Assembly (NCBI RefSeq): GCF_003473485.1
Contig: NC_053042.1
Span: 55,701,762 to 55,765,761, forward strand
From: Medicago truncatula
Taxonomy: Eukaryota; Streptophyta; Magnoliopsida; Fabales; Fabaceae
Direction of reading: 5' to 3'
DNA: 64,000 nt
Below the pieces are notes generated by a model. That model saw only the letters and a program-made list of their open reading frames with translations. It was not told the origin of the DNA and searched no databases. Shown here piece by piece: positions 17,830-29,721 of this stretch. Position numbers and translations under genes: made by a program. The stretch's first letter is position 1. Each line of letters opens with the position of its first letter.

Positions 17830-20800
17830 ATGAAAAACCTAAAACTCTTCCGTGAAGTTCCTTTACTTCTCCGATTAAACTCCGACGACGAAACTTTTCG
17901 ATTCTCCGCCTTAGACATCGAACGCAACCGTCTCTTCTTCCTCTCTTCCCACAATTTCATCTACACTTCTCATCTCTCTTCCTTCCACCAAAAACAAGCT
18001 TGGAGTAACAACAATTCATCCTTATCCACTAATCATGCCATCGTTGATCTTGAACCTGATGATACCGTTACTTCTTTTGATTATCTTATGGAGAAAGAAG
18101 CGCTTCTACTTGGAACTTCGAACGGGCTTTTGTTGCTATTTGATGTTGATGCGAATGTGACTCAAGTTGTTGGGAATGTTGATGGTGGTGTTAATTGCAT
18201 TTCGCTTAGTCCTGATGGTGAAGTTATTGCTGTAGTTACTGGTTTTGGTCAGGTTTTGGTTATGACTCATGATTGGGATTTGTTGTATGAAATTTCACTC
18301 CTTGATGATGATGAAGCTGAAGGTCATCACGTAAGTAAGGACTAATCACCTTTCTTTGATTTTTTATTTTATTTTTATAATCTTAGTTTAATTAAGTTCA
18401 AGTGTATGTTTGGGTTTGTGAAGATGTTATTTTGAGTGAATTGATTCTGACTAAATGTAAGTTGAAGGTGATTTATGTAATACGAGTTAGAACAGTAAAT
18501 TTGAGTGTAAAAATCAATTCTAGAATCAGAGACCACAGTTTTTAGCTTCAAGTTAGAATCAATTTGGAGGCAAAATCAATTTTACTGGAGAATAATAACC
18601 ATGTCAAAATCAATCACATGCCTCTAGAATTAATTTTGGCTCCTCCAAAAGTGAAACCAAACGTACACTCAGTGTAATTTGTGTTTGTATGATAATTTAT
18701 CCTTATTATGTTGCTTCCCACTTTGGATTGGTTTATAAATTATAACTCATAGAATTCTCTCAATTAAAATAAGTCTTTTCGGATAAACAACTTAATTAAA
18801 CGTTTATAGCATAAATACTTATCATGTAAATGCTTATGTATAAGCTATTTCTATAAAGAAAAGATATAACAAAGACATACTGTTTTCATATAAGGTAAAA
18901 CCTGTTTTCGTAAGCTATCCTAGAGTGCTTATGGAAATAAGTTAAAAACAACTTCTGGACCTGTCATTAGTTGTTTCCTGAATAGTCTCACACGTGTTTA
19001 TGCCAATAGATAAGCTCAAATAAGTTAATCCAAACAGAGCATAAGTTTATGGTGGTTCAGTTACTGGGAAGTTTTTATAAGCTTATATGTGGCCGATAGA
19101 AGTTAATTAGAGTTCATGACAAAAATTGAGATGCAGAAGCAAGTTTCAACTTATAGAAGAAGCTTCTGTTTAAAGAACTTATAGTAATTGTAAGACTATT
19201 TTAATATTTCTTTTACATAAGTGTTTGTAAGAAGTTTATCCAAATTGGATCTATATATTTTTGTATTAGGATTTTTTAACTACTCGTATATAGTACAAGT
19301 GAATGTCTGTGCCTTATAGCTGTATTCTTATTTGCAAATTTGGTGTCTGAGTTCTCTCTTTATGTAGAGCTGGTTCAAAATAATGATTGTACTACTGTTT
19401 TTCAGATGGAGAAAACTTTATGGAGCAACATCCTATATCATGGCGAGGAGATGGAAAATACTTTGCTACGATGAGTATGTGTGGTTCTAATTTATCACGG
19501 AAACTTAAGATTTGGGAACGAGATTCAGGGGCATTACTTGCTTCTTCGGAGGAAAAAGCTTTTGCAGGACCAGTTTTGGAGTGGATGCCAAGTGGTGCTA
19601 AAATTGCCGCTGTATATGATAGAAAAGCTGAAAATGAATCCCCCTCCGTTGTTTTCTTTGAGAGAAATGGATTAGAAAGAAGCAAATTTAGTGTTGGTGA
19701 AGGAATTAATGCGAAAGTAAGATTTCTGAAGTGGAATTGCAGTTCTGATCTTCTTGCTGGTGTTGTCGAATGTGGAAATTATGAGGCTCTAAAGATATGG
19801 TATTTTAGCAACAATCATTGGTACCTGAAGCATGAAATTAGATACTTGAAGCAAGACGAAGTCAGGTTCATGTGGAATCAAGAAAAACCTTTGCAGTTGA
19901 TTTGTTGGACTCTTGGTGGTCAGGTTACAGTTTACAATTTTGTTTGGAACACGGCTGTTACGGATAATTCTGTTGCACTAGTCATCGATGGCTCCAATAT
20001 TCACGTGTCACCACTTTCCTTATCCTTAATGCCGCCTCCTATGTACTTATTTAGCCTAAAATTTTCTTCTCGTGTACGGGGTATGGCAGTATACTGTAAA
20101 AACTCCAAGAACCAGTTAGCTGCATTTCTTTCAGATGGTAGTTTATGTGTTGTAGAGCTTCCATCAATTGAAACTTGGGAAGAACTAGAGGGGAAAGAAT
20201 TTAGTGTCGAAGCCTCTCATACTGAAATGGTGCTTGGATCCATATTACATCTTGTATGGTTAGATTCACATACGCTGTTATCTGTTTCACATTATGGTTT
20301 CAGTCACAGCAATGACTTATTCCAAAGCTCACTAAACGAAGGTGCACTTCGAGGCTTCTATTTGCGGGAAATAGAACTTGAATGTTCCGAGGATATTGTT
20401 CCAGGATTGCTGACATGTTCAGGTTGGAATGCAACAGTTTCAAAGCAAAATACACTTGAAGAGCTTGTTATTGGCATTGCTCCAAATCCTGCTAGTAAAT
20501 ATTCTGCATATATGCAGTTTTCTGATGGGAAAATCAAGGAGTATTTATCGAAAATCGGCACTGGTGGCGGATCATTGGAACAAGAATATCAAGGTTTTTC
20601 TGCAGCCTGCCCTTGGATGGATGTAGTGCTGGTCGGAAGTGCTGGCCAGTCAAAACCAGTGCTTTTTGGACTGGATGAGATTGGCAGATTGCATGCTAGC
20701 GGGGGGATAGTAGTTTGCAACAACTGCAGCAATTTCTCATTTTACTCAAATTTGGCAGATCAAGTTGTGACACATCTAATTCTTGCAACTAAACAAGATC

Positions 20801-23800
20801 TGCTTTTTATTGTTGACATTGTTGATATATTTAATGGGGAGTTAGACTCGAAGTATGGGAATTTTGTCCGCAGTAACAGCAGAAAAAGGGAAGAAAATGA
20901 AAATTACATACATATATGGGAGAGAGGTGCTAAAATAGTTGGAGTTTTACATGGAGATGAAGCTGCCACTATACTTCAAACTACCCGGGGAAACCTAGAA
21001 TGTATATACCCTAGAAAATTGGTTTTGGTTTCTATCATTAATGCCTTGGCTCAAAAGCGGTTTAGAGATGCATTGCTCATGGTTAGGAGACATAGGATAG
21101 ATTTCAATGTAATTATTGATTACTGTGGTTGGCAAGCATTTTCACAGTCAGCTTTTGAATTTGTCAGGCAGGTCAACAATCTGGGTTACATAACTGAGTT
21201 TGTTTGTTCTGTAAAGAGTGAAAATGTTATAGAGACACTCTACAAAAATCATGTGTCTGTTCCCTGTTCAGAGGTTGCTAATGTTACGCTAGCTGGAGGC
21301 CTCCAAAATTTCCTCGCAGACAACAAGGTTTCTTCAATTCTGATGGCCATAAGAAAAGCACTTGAGGACCATTTTACAGAAAGCCCTGCTAGGGAGCTTT
21401 GCATATTAACCACACTTGCTCGGAGTGAGCCTCCATTACTTGAAGATGCTTTAAAGAGAATAAAAGTTATCCGTGAAAAGGAGTTGTCTCATGCTGATGA
21501 TCACAGGAGAATGACCTACCCTTCTGCTGAAGAAGCTTTGAAACATCTGTTGTGGTTGGCCGATGGGGATGCTGTCTATGATGCTGCTTTGGGTCTTTAT
21601 GATTTAAAACTCACAGCTATTGTGGCATTGAATGCCCAAAAAGATCCAAAAGAATTTCTTCCTTTCTTGCAAGAGTTGGAGCGTATGCCTACACCATTAA
21701 TGCAATACAATATCGACCTTAGGCTGAAAAGGTTTGAAAAGGCTCTCAGACATATTGCTTCTGCCGGCGATTCTTATTATGATGATTGTATGACACTGGT
21801 GAAGAAAAACCCTCAACTTTTTCCCTTGTCTCTTCAACTTTTTACTGACCCTGCTAAGAGGATGCCATTCCTTGAGGCATGGGGTGATTATCTTAGCGGT
21901 GAAAAATGCTTTGAAGATGCTGCAACAATTTACTTGTCCTGTTTCAATCTGGATAAAGCTCTGAAGTCTTATCGTGCTATTAATAACTGGAGTGGGGTGC
22001 TTACAGTTGCTGGGTTCCTTAATCTGGGAAAAGATGAAGTACTGCATCTTGCCGGTGAGCTTTGCGAACAACTTCAAGCACTTGGTAAGCCCGGCGAAGC
22101 TGCCAAAATTGCCCTGGAGTACTGTGGAGATGTTAACTCTGGTGTGAATTTATTAATTTCTGCAAGGGATTGGGAGGAGGCTTTGAGGGTTGTTTTTATG
22201 CATAGAAGAGAGGACTTAGTTAAGGTTGTGAAGGATGCATCTGTTGAATGTGCAAGCACACTTACCAATGAATATGAGGAAGGCTTAGAGAAAGTGGGGA
22301 AGTACTTGGCCCGTTACTTGGCTGTTCGGCAAAGAAGGCTACTTCTCGCGGCAAAGCTCCAATCAGAGAAACGTGAAGGTAGTGATGTTGAAGATGATGC
22401 TGCTTCAGAGGCTAGCAGTAATTTTAGTGGAATGAGTGCATACACCACAGGGTACGTAATTTTCCTTGATCGCATATACATTGCTATATACTTTGGAAGA
22501 TGTAGAACATCCCCTTTAACGTGCTCTTGTATATATTTTGAACTGTTTTTCTTTGACTCTGAGGATGGTCTCCGGCCTTATAACATATTATAATGAACAA
22601 AACCGAGAGCCACAATGGTATTTCCATAATCTTTCATGTTTTAAATAGTAAATACTAGTAGTTAGATGTTCTGTTTTTATAATCGTAGTCTGTACATTAA
22701 TATTCACAATAAAGTAATTTATTGTTGTCATGAAGAACTGTGACCATTGAATTGTCCCCATTGTTGCAACATAGTGGTTTGGCTGTGAGGACATTTTGTG
22801 TGGAACCCTGGATTCGAACCCAGGTCACCACATTCCCCCATCCCCATGTGTGTTTTTGTTTATTTGAGTATGTGTTGGCCACTAAGCTAATAGCAAAAAT
22901 AAAAGAAATGTAACCTTTTGAATCACATAGTTATTTGTGGGTAAAGTTTGACACTCCCTACCTCCTTGGGATTGAAAAATCATTGTCACATTGAAACTTA
23001 TGTCTCTTTTTTAGTAGCATCTGCTGCCTTTGCAGGCAGAGCTTGGCCATCCGAGTTTAGATAATATTTGTTTTCTAACCATCCATATTATTTGACCTGG
23101 GTGGCCATTGTGTCCACAAATGAGTTGGCCTAATGTCTCATTTTTTTCAATGTGAATAGCAAAACCTTCTGTTCGATTATACCTAGGTTTGATTTAAAGA
23201 GAAAAAATTATTACATACGATGATAAATTGAACCGTTTTATTTTTCTGTTTATTTTAGAAAAAGAATAACAAAGGTAATTGTTTTTACATGATTGTTTTA
23301 TTTATCTCTTCTGTTATACTTTTGTTGCGTGAGGCCTCATTTATATTCCTGATTTCATCAACAGGACCAGGAAAAGTTCTGCTACTTCTACTCTTTCAGC
23401 TGCAACTACCAGGGCAAGAGATGCTCGGCGTCAGAGGAAAAGAGGAAAAATCCGTCCTGGGAGGTATCTTGACCTGAGATTTTTTTTTTTTGTAACAACT
23501 TTCCCTGCTCCGTGCACCTTCATTTTTCATTTTCACATATTTAAAGACTAAAATGATGGCATTTTCTATTTACTATTTTGCAGTGCTGATGAGGAATTTG
23601 CGTTAGTGGATCATTTGAAAGGCATGTCTCTGAGAGTGGAAGCAAGACGAGAGCTGAAATCTTTGTTGGTTTCCCTTATGATGTTTGGTGAGGGTGAAAC
23701 TGCAAGGAAACTACAGCAAATGGGGGAAAACTTTCAATTGTCTCAGATGGCAGCAGTCAGATTGGCTGAGGATACAATATCAAATGATACCATAAATGAG

Positions 23801-23902
23801 TATGCACATACTTTGGAGCAATACACCCCAAAAGTAAGGGATGAAATGCACGATTCAGAGGCTTTGTCGTGGCGGGTCAAAGTTTTTTTAAGCAATGAGT
23901 GA
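17830..23902 (+). CDS. ELP1: Elongator complex subunit 1 (ELP1/IKAP; ABO1/ELO2 type)
   Basis: Four exons, 17830-18334, 19406-22451, 23365-23463 and 23584-23902, encode 1322 aa; Arabidopsis ELO2/ABO1 is about 1319. ELP1 is the scaffold of Elongator, which modifies U34 of tRNA anticodons and is linked to histone acetylation. The N-terminal half is WD40/beta-propeller-like (ISLSPDGEV, ISWRGDGKYFATM, ERGAKIVGVLHGDEAA). The C-terminal half is helical IKI3/TPR-like (ALKHLLWL, KRFEKALRHI, EAAKIALEYCGD), and the tail holds a basic ARDARRQRKRGKIRPGSADEE segment. The start is the ATG at 17830. Exon 1 ends in a tandem donor (GTAAGTAAGG): only the second GT, at 18335, joins in frame to exon 2 (HHV-NGENF). 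A frame running past 22451 is intron read-through. Confidence 0.95.
18400..19050. repeat. Two MITE-like repeats in ELP1 intron 1
   Basis: At 18400-18669 the ends AGTGTATGTTTGGGTTT and AAACCAAACGTACACT are inverted repeats; the interior has CTAGAATCA-type repeats. At about 18780-19042 the sequence starts GGATAAACAACTTAATTAA and ends AATCCAAACAGAGCATAAG, ends of a common legume repeat with internal AAGCTATT/ATAGCATAA motifs. Similar GGATAAACAACT ... TATAGCATAA sequence is present near 58500. Target duplications were not resolved. Confidence 0.55.
22793..22890 (-). mobile_element. SINE-like element in ELP1 intron 2
   Basis: On the minus strand the sequence reads TAGCTTAGTGGCCAAC (A-box-like) and, about 70 nt later, GGTTCGAATCCAGG (B box), the pol III promoter layout of tRNA-derived SINEs. 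The 3' end and target duplication were not defined. Confidence 0.55.
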
Positions 23903-25483
23903 GCTTAACATATTCAACATAAAGCTCCTACTAGGAATTTTATCTGGGATGTACCTGCATGATGTTGGCCTCTTCATTTGAGAGGCTTGAATCCATTCAG
24001 AACTATGACACTGTAATTCCGTGACATTAGGGTTCTCAAATACCTTTCAATTGTTTCATCATGCAGCTATGCTTTTGAGAGTATTACGCTAACACAAATT
24101 TAGTGACGGTTTATTTGTATCCATTTGTTTTTTGATAATAAGTTACAGTTTATTTTAATTATTTTCAATTGCAAGAGGAGGAAATATGTCTAAAAATGAA
24201 ACTATCGGATCTTTTTTATATTCATTTTATTGGCCGTTAATATTTTATTTCAATTCCTACGGTCACAAATATTTCAATATGGACGTCTCCTGAGTTTATC
24301 ACAAGTAAAGACTCCACCCAAATAAAAATAAGGTGCTGTGCTAATGTTAAGATCCCATTAACAAGAACACCTGTTCATCACTGTTTTTAAATCAGGGCAC
24401 AAAACACTAGCTTATCAAAATTACTTTATGTATTTCATCCGGAATGCATTCTTTAATTTAGTTTGGGCAACTATTTTAGATTTTAGTCCTCTGGTTACTT
24501 TTCTTTTTATGACAAGAGTTTCCTCATATTTCTAAGTATGTATTTTTCGTCTCTGAAGTTTATATATGTCCTAAATTTTCTCTATATTGATGAACCGTTT
24601 GTTATCGCTTTTTTAAAAATAAGTTTTTATGGTGAACATCTTTTTTGCTATAATGTTTCTAACAAAAAAAAAATTAATGAAAATTTGTTTGAACAACTTC
24701 TCTTAAAACATTATTCTAACTATTTCATCATTTTGTTGAAAAAAATTGGATAATAAAATTTGAAAATCTTTAAAATAAGAAGCTATTTCAAATAGTTATT
24801 TATAAAAATCATTTTTGATAGATGTGCTTTTGAAAAAATGTGATTTTTATTATATAAATTTTTTAACAATGAACATTTAAGTTAGTAAATGTCAAATATC
24901 TTTTTAAACTTAAAACAAACAAGTTTGAAATAACTTCTATTTTTTTTTCAAATTTTCAAAAAAATCATTTTTAAAACTACAAATAAAAATCTTTTTTTTT
25001 TTTTTTAAATCTATAACAAACGAACCCTGGATTTAGGAAAATAGATTCTCTAAACTAAATAAATATCATGCAGTCCCATGGACAAAAGCTCATTTTTGGG
25101 ATTTTTTTTTGTTGTCATTACCACTCTTAAGTTAACACAATTTCGTTCTGATCTCTCCCCTAACTTATATGCACTTTACACTAACCACATGAGAATTTGA
25201 GATTAGAATTGGGTAACAAGGCAAGTGAGATGTTGACGTAATAAATCAGTTGTCGATATGACACTTTTCAGGTGGATTAAAACTCATCAATATATTGTCC
25301 ATGTTAATAGAGCAGTGATATTTGAACAACCATTTCATACAACTTTTAGCGACAACTTTTTTTTTTCTCTTTCTATTGGTTGAAAATAATGAAGAGAGAA
25401 AAAGGAAGAGAGAGAATAAGAGGATAATGTGAGTATGAGAGAGAAAGTTGTCAAACCAACAAAATGAATGTATATAGGAAAAA
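23903..25483. other. Intergenic, AT-rich, with a repeat related to 47.6-47.8 kb
   Basis: The ELP1 3' UTR should occupy the first few hundred bases. Sequence around 24640-24830 (ATTTCATCATTTTGTT, CTATTTCAAATAGTTATTT) resembles 47660-47820 (GCATTTCATCATTTTGTTA, GTTATTTCAAATAAC). The ends CTATAACAAACGAACCC (25013-25029) and GGGCCCATTTGTTATAG (47593-47609) look like opposite termini of one repeat family. No gene is recognised. Confidence 0.45.
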
Positions 25484-25555
25484 AGGGCCCAACCGGGTTC
25501 GAACCGGTGACCTCTTGATCTGCAGTCAAATGCTCTACCACTGAGCTATGGACCC
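25484..25555 (-). tRNA. tRNA-Cys (GCA)
   Basis: The minus strand folds as a 72-nt cloverleaf. The acceptor stem GGGTCCA pairs with TGGGCCC with one G-U pair. The D arm contains TAGCTCAGTGGTAGAGC, which is also the A box. The anticodon loop is TTGACT-GCA-GATCAAG, and the T arm is CCGGTTCGAACCCGG, which holds the B box. The unpaired discriminator is U, the expected base for tRNA-Cys. No intron or encoded CCA. A T6 run follows directly downstream and should stop RNA polymerase III. Confidence 0.97.
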
Positions 25556-25836
25556 TTGTTGTGACAGTAGTTTTCGATGTACTTATATGTATAATAAAAA
25601 AAGTACGTGATTTAAGACAAACATTCATTCTTTCTTTTATAGAATATTAGTGTATTTATCCGGCATTGTCCGGGTTAGACATATTCAAGAAGATAAAAAA
25701 ATTATATGTATGATATCCGCAAATAAAATTTATTACGAATTGGAATAGGATGAATATCTTAATAAATACACACAAATATAATGAAATATACCATATTATA
25801 AATACTCGTAAATTTATTGATGCAAATCGATGTACT

Positions 25837-25991
25837 TTTATTTGTTTTATTTCATATAATACGCCTTTTTTTTTTTTATATGAGGAGTTTTATCTTTCTT
25901 ATTATTTCTGTTTTCCTCATTCTATATATAAAAAAAAAAAAAGGGCGTATCATATGAAATGAAACAAATAAAAAGAAAGATAAAACTCCTC
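25837..25991. repeat. Interleaved inverted repeats (A-B-A'-B')
   Basis: Segment A (25837-25865) is inverted at 25944-25972, and segment B (25882-25900) at 25973-25991. Because the order is A-B-A'-B', the two pairings cross each other and cannot form one simple hairpin. A poly-T run (near 25866) and a poly-A run (near 25930) sit between the arms. Confidence 0.75.
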
Positions 25992-26550
25992 AAACATTGG
26001 AAAAAAAATAATCCAAGTATAATGAGTTATATAAATATTGGTTTTACAAATCCACCCATAACAAAACTATATGTTTTGTGAAACAATTTTATAAATGTAA
26101 TTAATAGCGTAATTCCTTTATTACGGACATGGTGCATTGGAGTGTATAGTATCTAGTAGCTGGTTGAAAATACGTGAGTTTTCCCTTAAAAAGAGAAAAA
26201 GAAAGTAGTGAGTTTCCTTTGCTTCTGCAGTGTTTTATATCATTTGGAAATTTTGTCTTTAAGAATTAAGATATTATTTTTAATATTAATAATAGAGAAA
26301 AAAAAAAACTCAAATTCATTAACTATACACGCCCATTTTTATGATTGATAGTCATTTTGAAATTCCATGAAAGTGTTTAGAAGCCTCAAATATAAGTTGT
26401 TTCAGTTTTGTCTGCTACAATTTTTTTTTTTGGTAAACTTTGGTACGGTATTTCTCACTTATTTAATTAAAAGATATATTTTATTTCTAAATGCTCAGTT
26501 ATGTGTGATATTGTGAAGGTGCTGAAGAAGGGTAGTACTGTGCAACTGCT
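25992..26550. other. AT-rich intergenic DNA with a LINE-like scrap
   Basis: No gene. At 26432 the sequence GGTAAACTTTGGTAC and about 15 neighbouring bases match the LINE remnant at 27491, on the other side of the copia relic. Confidence 0.4.
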
Positions 26551-27029
26551 ATGTCATATTCAAGTGCAACGAAGTTTGACATAGAGAAGTTTGATGGAAG
26601 AATCAACTTTGACTTGTGGAAAGTACAAATAAAGGATGTGCTGATACAATTAGGATTACACAAGGCGCTTAAGTGTGGAATGTCTAGGCATTTTGGGAGA
26701 TGATGGTGATATTATCTAGAAGATAAAGCGAGTCCTTATGGTATTTCCGCTATACCATGCAAAAGGGCAAGTTATTGCTAGCGGATTCAGAACAACGCAC
26801 GAGAATTGGTTGGCATTGATGCAAGGTGTGTGGTGAGATATGTCGATGGCTGAAGAACTTCCTGAAAGCCAATATGGGAGTTGCACCATAATCTTTCAGC
26901 AAGGTTTCAACGTGAATAAATTCTTTGAATGATTCAGTTTCAAGTGAAGTATACTCTTTATGGTTGAGTATGATTGTCGGTATAGACAATGGAAGAGGAG
27001 GATGAAATTCTTACAATCAAGGAGGAGAT
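26551..27029 (+). pseudogene. copia retrotransposon gag start and deleted internal region
   Basis: An ATG at 26551 opens a 50-aa frame, MSYSSATKFDIEKFDGRINF and then LWKVQIKDVLIQLGLHKALK, the start of a plant Ty1/copia Gag; it stops at 26703. No protease, integrase or reverse transcriptase follows. By 27020 a purine-rich AAGGAGGAGAT, the polypurine-tract position, leads into an LTR, so almost all of the internal region is deleted. Confidence 0.75.
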
Positions 27030-27432
27030 TGTTGGGTTTGATTGTCAAGTTTCTTGAATAAGGAAGGAGGTTAAAAATATTAGTTATTGGTGATTATGTC
27101 CCACATTGCTTAGTTTAGTGAAGTAAGGGGAAGACCAAGGCTATATATTGAACCTAGTTTCTTTGTTTTTAGATGCACCAGTCATTAGCACTTTAAGCTC
27201 ATATCTGACTTAGTTTAAATATTTGTTTTGTGAGAGTGTGGTTGTGCGTGCCGGGCATTGGGATGAGAGTGAGAGAAGTCTATGTGTTGTAAAAGATTTC
27301 ACATAATAATAATTTTCTGGTTGTCGGTTTAGACAATGGTCATGGTTTTTCTTCGGTTTTGGAGTTTCCACGTTATATCCTTGTGTTGTGATTGTGCTTA
27401 TTTTTCTTCTTCAACCCTATTATTTCCTAACA
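27030..27432 (+). mobile_element. copia 3' LTR (403 bp)
   Basis: Starts TGTTGGG just after a polypurine stretch and ends CCTAACA, the short inverted termini of a plant LTR (TG...CA). It includes a TATATA-like motif near 27140 and a late GTCATGGTTTTTCTTCGG segment common near the end of such LTRs. No 5' LTR was found, so the element is truncated on the left. Confidence 0.65.
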
Positions 27433-27433
27433 C

Positions 27434-27862
27434 GGTGGATGCGGCATGCTGGAAGATGCAAAACACTTATTCCTCTTTCGTGATATTTTTGGTAAACTTT
27501 GGTACAATATTTTTCACTGGCTTAGTTACCACTTAGTGTTTCTTGAACATATGCCAGACCATTTATATCAATTTGGCACCTTAGGCGGCTTCTCCAAAAG
27601 CAACCGCTTAAATAAAGTTAAGCTTCAATCTTACTGACGGCCGAAAGCGAATTGTCCTAGTTTTGTTTTCTCCTATCATTCATGGTGGTTGAATCCTTTA
27701 CCTTACTTGAGGATTTATATGTAACAGGGTAACTTTCTTTTTTGGTCCTGTTATTTCTGTTTACCGTTTGTTTTTCTTGTAATTGATACTCTTTCAGCTG
27801 GAATTTTGGCATTCATTGTGCTGGCTTTCATTAATACAATTATTTTAACTTCTTGAAAAAAA
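27434..27862 (+). pseudogene. LINE remnant (zf-RVT C-terminal region)
   Basis: The frame near 27446-27637 gives EDAKHLFLFRDIFGKLWYNI, and then DHLYQFGTLGGFSK, which match the zinc-binding C-terminal part of plant LINE reverse transcriptases. It then drifts out of frame. Downstream sequence to about 27860 (TTTTTCTTGTAATTGATACTC, GGCATTCATTGTGCTGGCTTTC) looks like the LINE 3' UTR. The copia LTR abuts its left end. Confidence 0.65.
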
Positions 27863-28894
27863 TTGGTTACTTTTGAGTTTTGTCTCTATAATAGTAATAA
27901 TACCATAAATCCTAATGAGAAAGAGAAAAAAAAACTTCGAACGAAATCCAATAATACAATTGAAAAGGCCAAAAACAAATTTTCATTGTAAATGAAATCT
28001 TTATGGCAGTTTATTTTTTATCATACTCCCCTTCTTCCCTCCATCCCTTTTATTTTTCCCCTTTTTCATTTTTCAAAAAGAAACAATTGATGAGATAGGG
28101 TGGTTGTTACGGTGGGTCTCACTCCCCATAGACAACAAAACAATGGCTACTCAAACATATTGGAATACATGTTCTAATTTTGGGATTCAGACGGTATCCC
28201 ATGTGTCGATCAATTTTATTTTATTTATTTTTGAACAAAACAATAAAAAATTATCAAGTCTATTTTCAATCCATGTGTTCCAGTAAAGTTTTTAATATTA
28301 TTTTTGGTGATAGTTTTATATTAGATCAAATAAGATTTGAAAATATGTTTGTATAAGTGGAAGACATTATTTCCCTCTACAATCTAGTTTAGTTGAGTTT
28401 AATGTTCAACTCAAATTCTAAAATGAATAAGAAGTTTTCTAAGATTTTCAACTCAACCGCTGTTGAGTTTGAGTCGTGACCACCCTCACACATTATTCAA
28501 CTATATTGTAGGATGCAACCGGAATACAAGCATTTGTTATTAATCTTTCAAAAAAACAAAAAAAGCATTTGTTATTAAGATCGTTTTTATTTTTGAAAGG
28601 GGCATTATATATCAAAAAAGACTATGATTTTAATAACACTTTTATTTCTTAAGGGAATTTTTTTACCGAATAAAACATGTTCGTAAGACTATTCTTAATT
28701 CTAAATAGACATTATTAACCGAAATGACTACGACATTAAAAAAAGAGACTCTTTGAATCCGAAGAGAAAAAAAAAAAAGGGAAGAATAAAAGAATAACTC
28801 ATGAACAAAGGGTAAAGAGGGGGGAAGAGAGAAAAATTATTTGATAACTTAAAAAACTTTTAGTGTGTGCAAAAGTGAGGGAGATAAACATTAT
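27863..28894. other. AT-rich intergenic DNA
   Basis: No gene or bounded element that I can support. The 12-mer AAAGCATTTGTTATTA-like sequence is locally repeated near 28530 and 28562. A frame at 28104-28286 has no known domain. Confidence 0.3.
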
Positions 28895-29430
28895 TCACTC
28901 CGTTTTAAAATGAGTGTGTTTTAGATCTTTACACACATATTAAGAAATGCAATGATTAAAAGAAAGAGAATGATTATTTTACCAAATTATCCTTATTAGC
29001 TATTGGTTAGTTTTAAAAGTAATACTCCCTCCGTTTCAAAATACATGTTCAATTTTTGCAATGTGCACTATTCACTTCACTTACTTTGACCATAATTTTT
29101 AACTAATGTATAAATATAAATATTAGCGTGTAAGATGTTGTTTGATTTGTCTCGACAAATATTTTCAAAATATTAAATTTTTATAATTTTTTACTTAAGA
29201 TAATTAAAGATATTAACGATCAAAATTGTGCATTGGTATATGTGAAGTTGTTGACTTGGACATGTATTTTGAAACGGAGGGAGTACTTTGGAAATAGTGT
29301 GCAAAGTATTAATTGGAGGGTACAATTGAAAAGAAAAATTTATTATTGCATTGAAAACTGAAAATAACATTTATTTTGAAACAATTTTTTTGACTAAAAC
29401 GACATTCTTTTTGAAACGGAAGGAATACTA
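28895..29430. mobile_element. Nested Stowaway-type MITEs
   Basis: The inner element, 29025-29283, has about 24 bp of perfect inverted ends starting CTCCCTCCGTTTCAAAATAC, with TA on both sides. The outer ends, ACTCCGTTTTAAAATGAG near 28897 and ATTCTTTTTGAAACGGAAGG near 29405-29425, form a looser inverted pair around it. I read this as one MITE inserted in an older one. Confidence 0.75.
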
Positions 29431-29721
29431 TTTATAGGTAAAAAGTTAAAGATAAGTTATAAATCCAATGACTATGATTGTTGACTGTCACAAAATCAAT
29501 GATCTGATATTGCCTCATAAATGAGCACTCAATGAAAGAGTTGATTTAAAAACTTATTAATTCACATATTAACACTCATAATGTTCCAACAATTTAGTGT
29601 ATGCATGGTACTAAGTTTTGACATATTATTTGTTTTCAAGTATATTAATTTATTTATAAAATTGATTTTATTTTAAGTTAAAAAATAATAATTTAAAAAA
29701 TAATTTTTACGTTTAAATTTA

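Noticed and set aside
22795..22830. tRNA gene at the GATTCGAACCCAGG motif
   Set aside because: No acceptor stem or cloverleaf; fits a SINE promoter instead.
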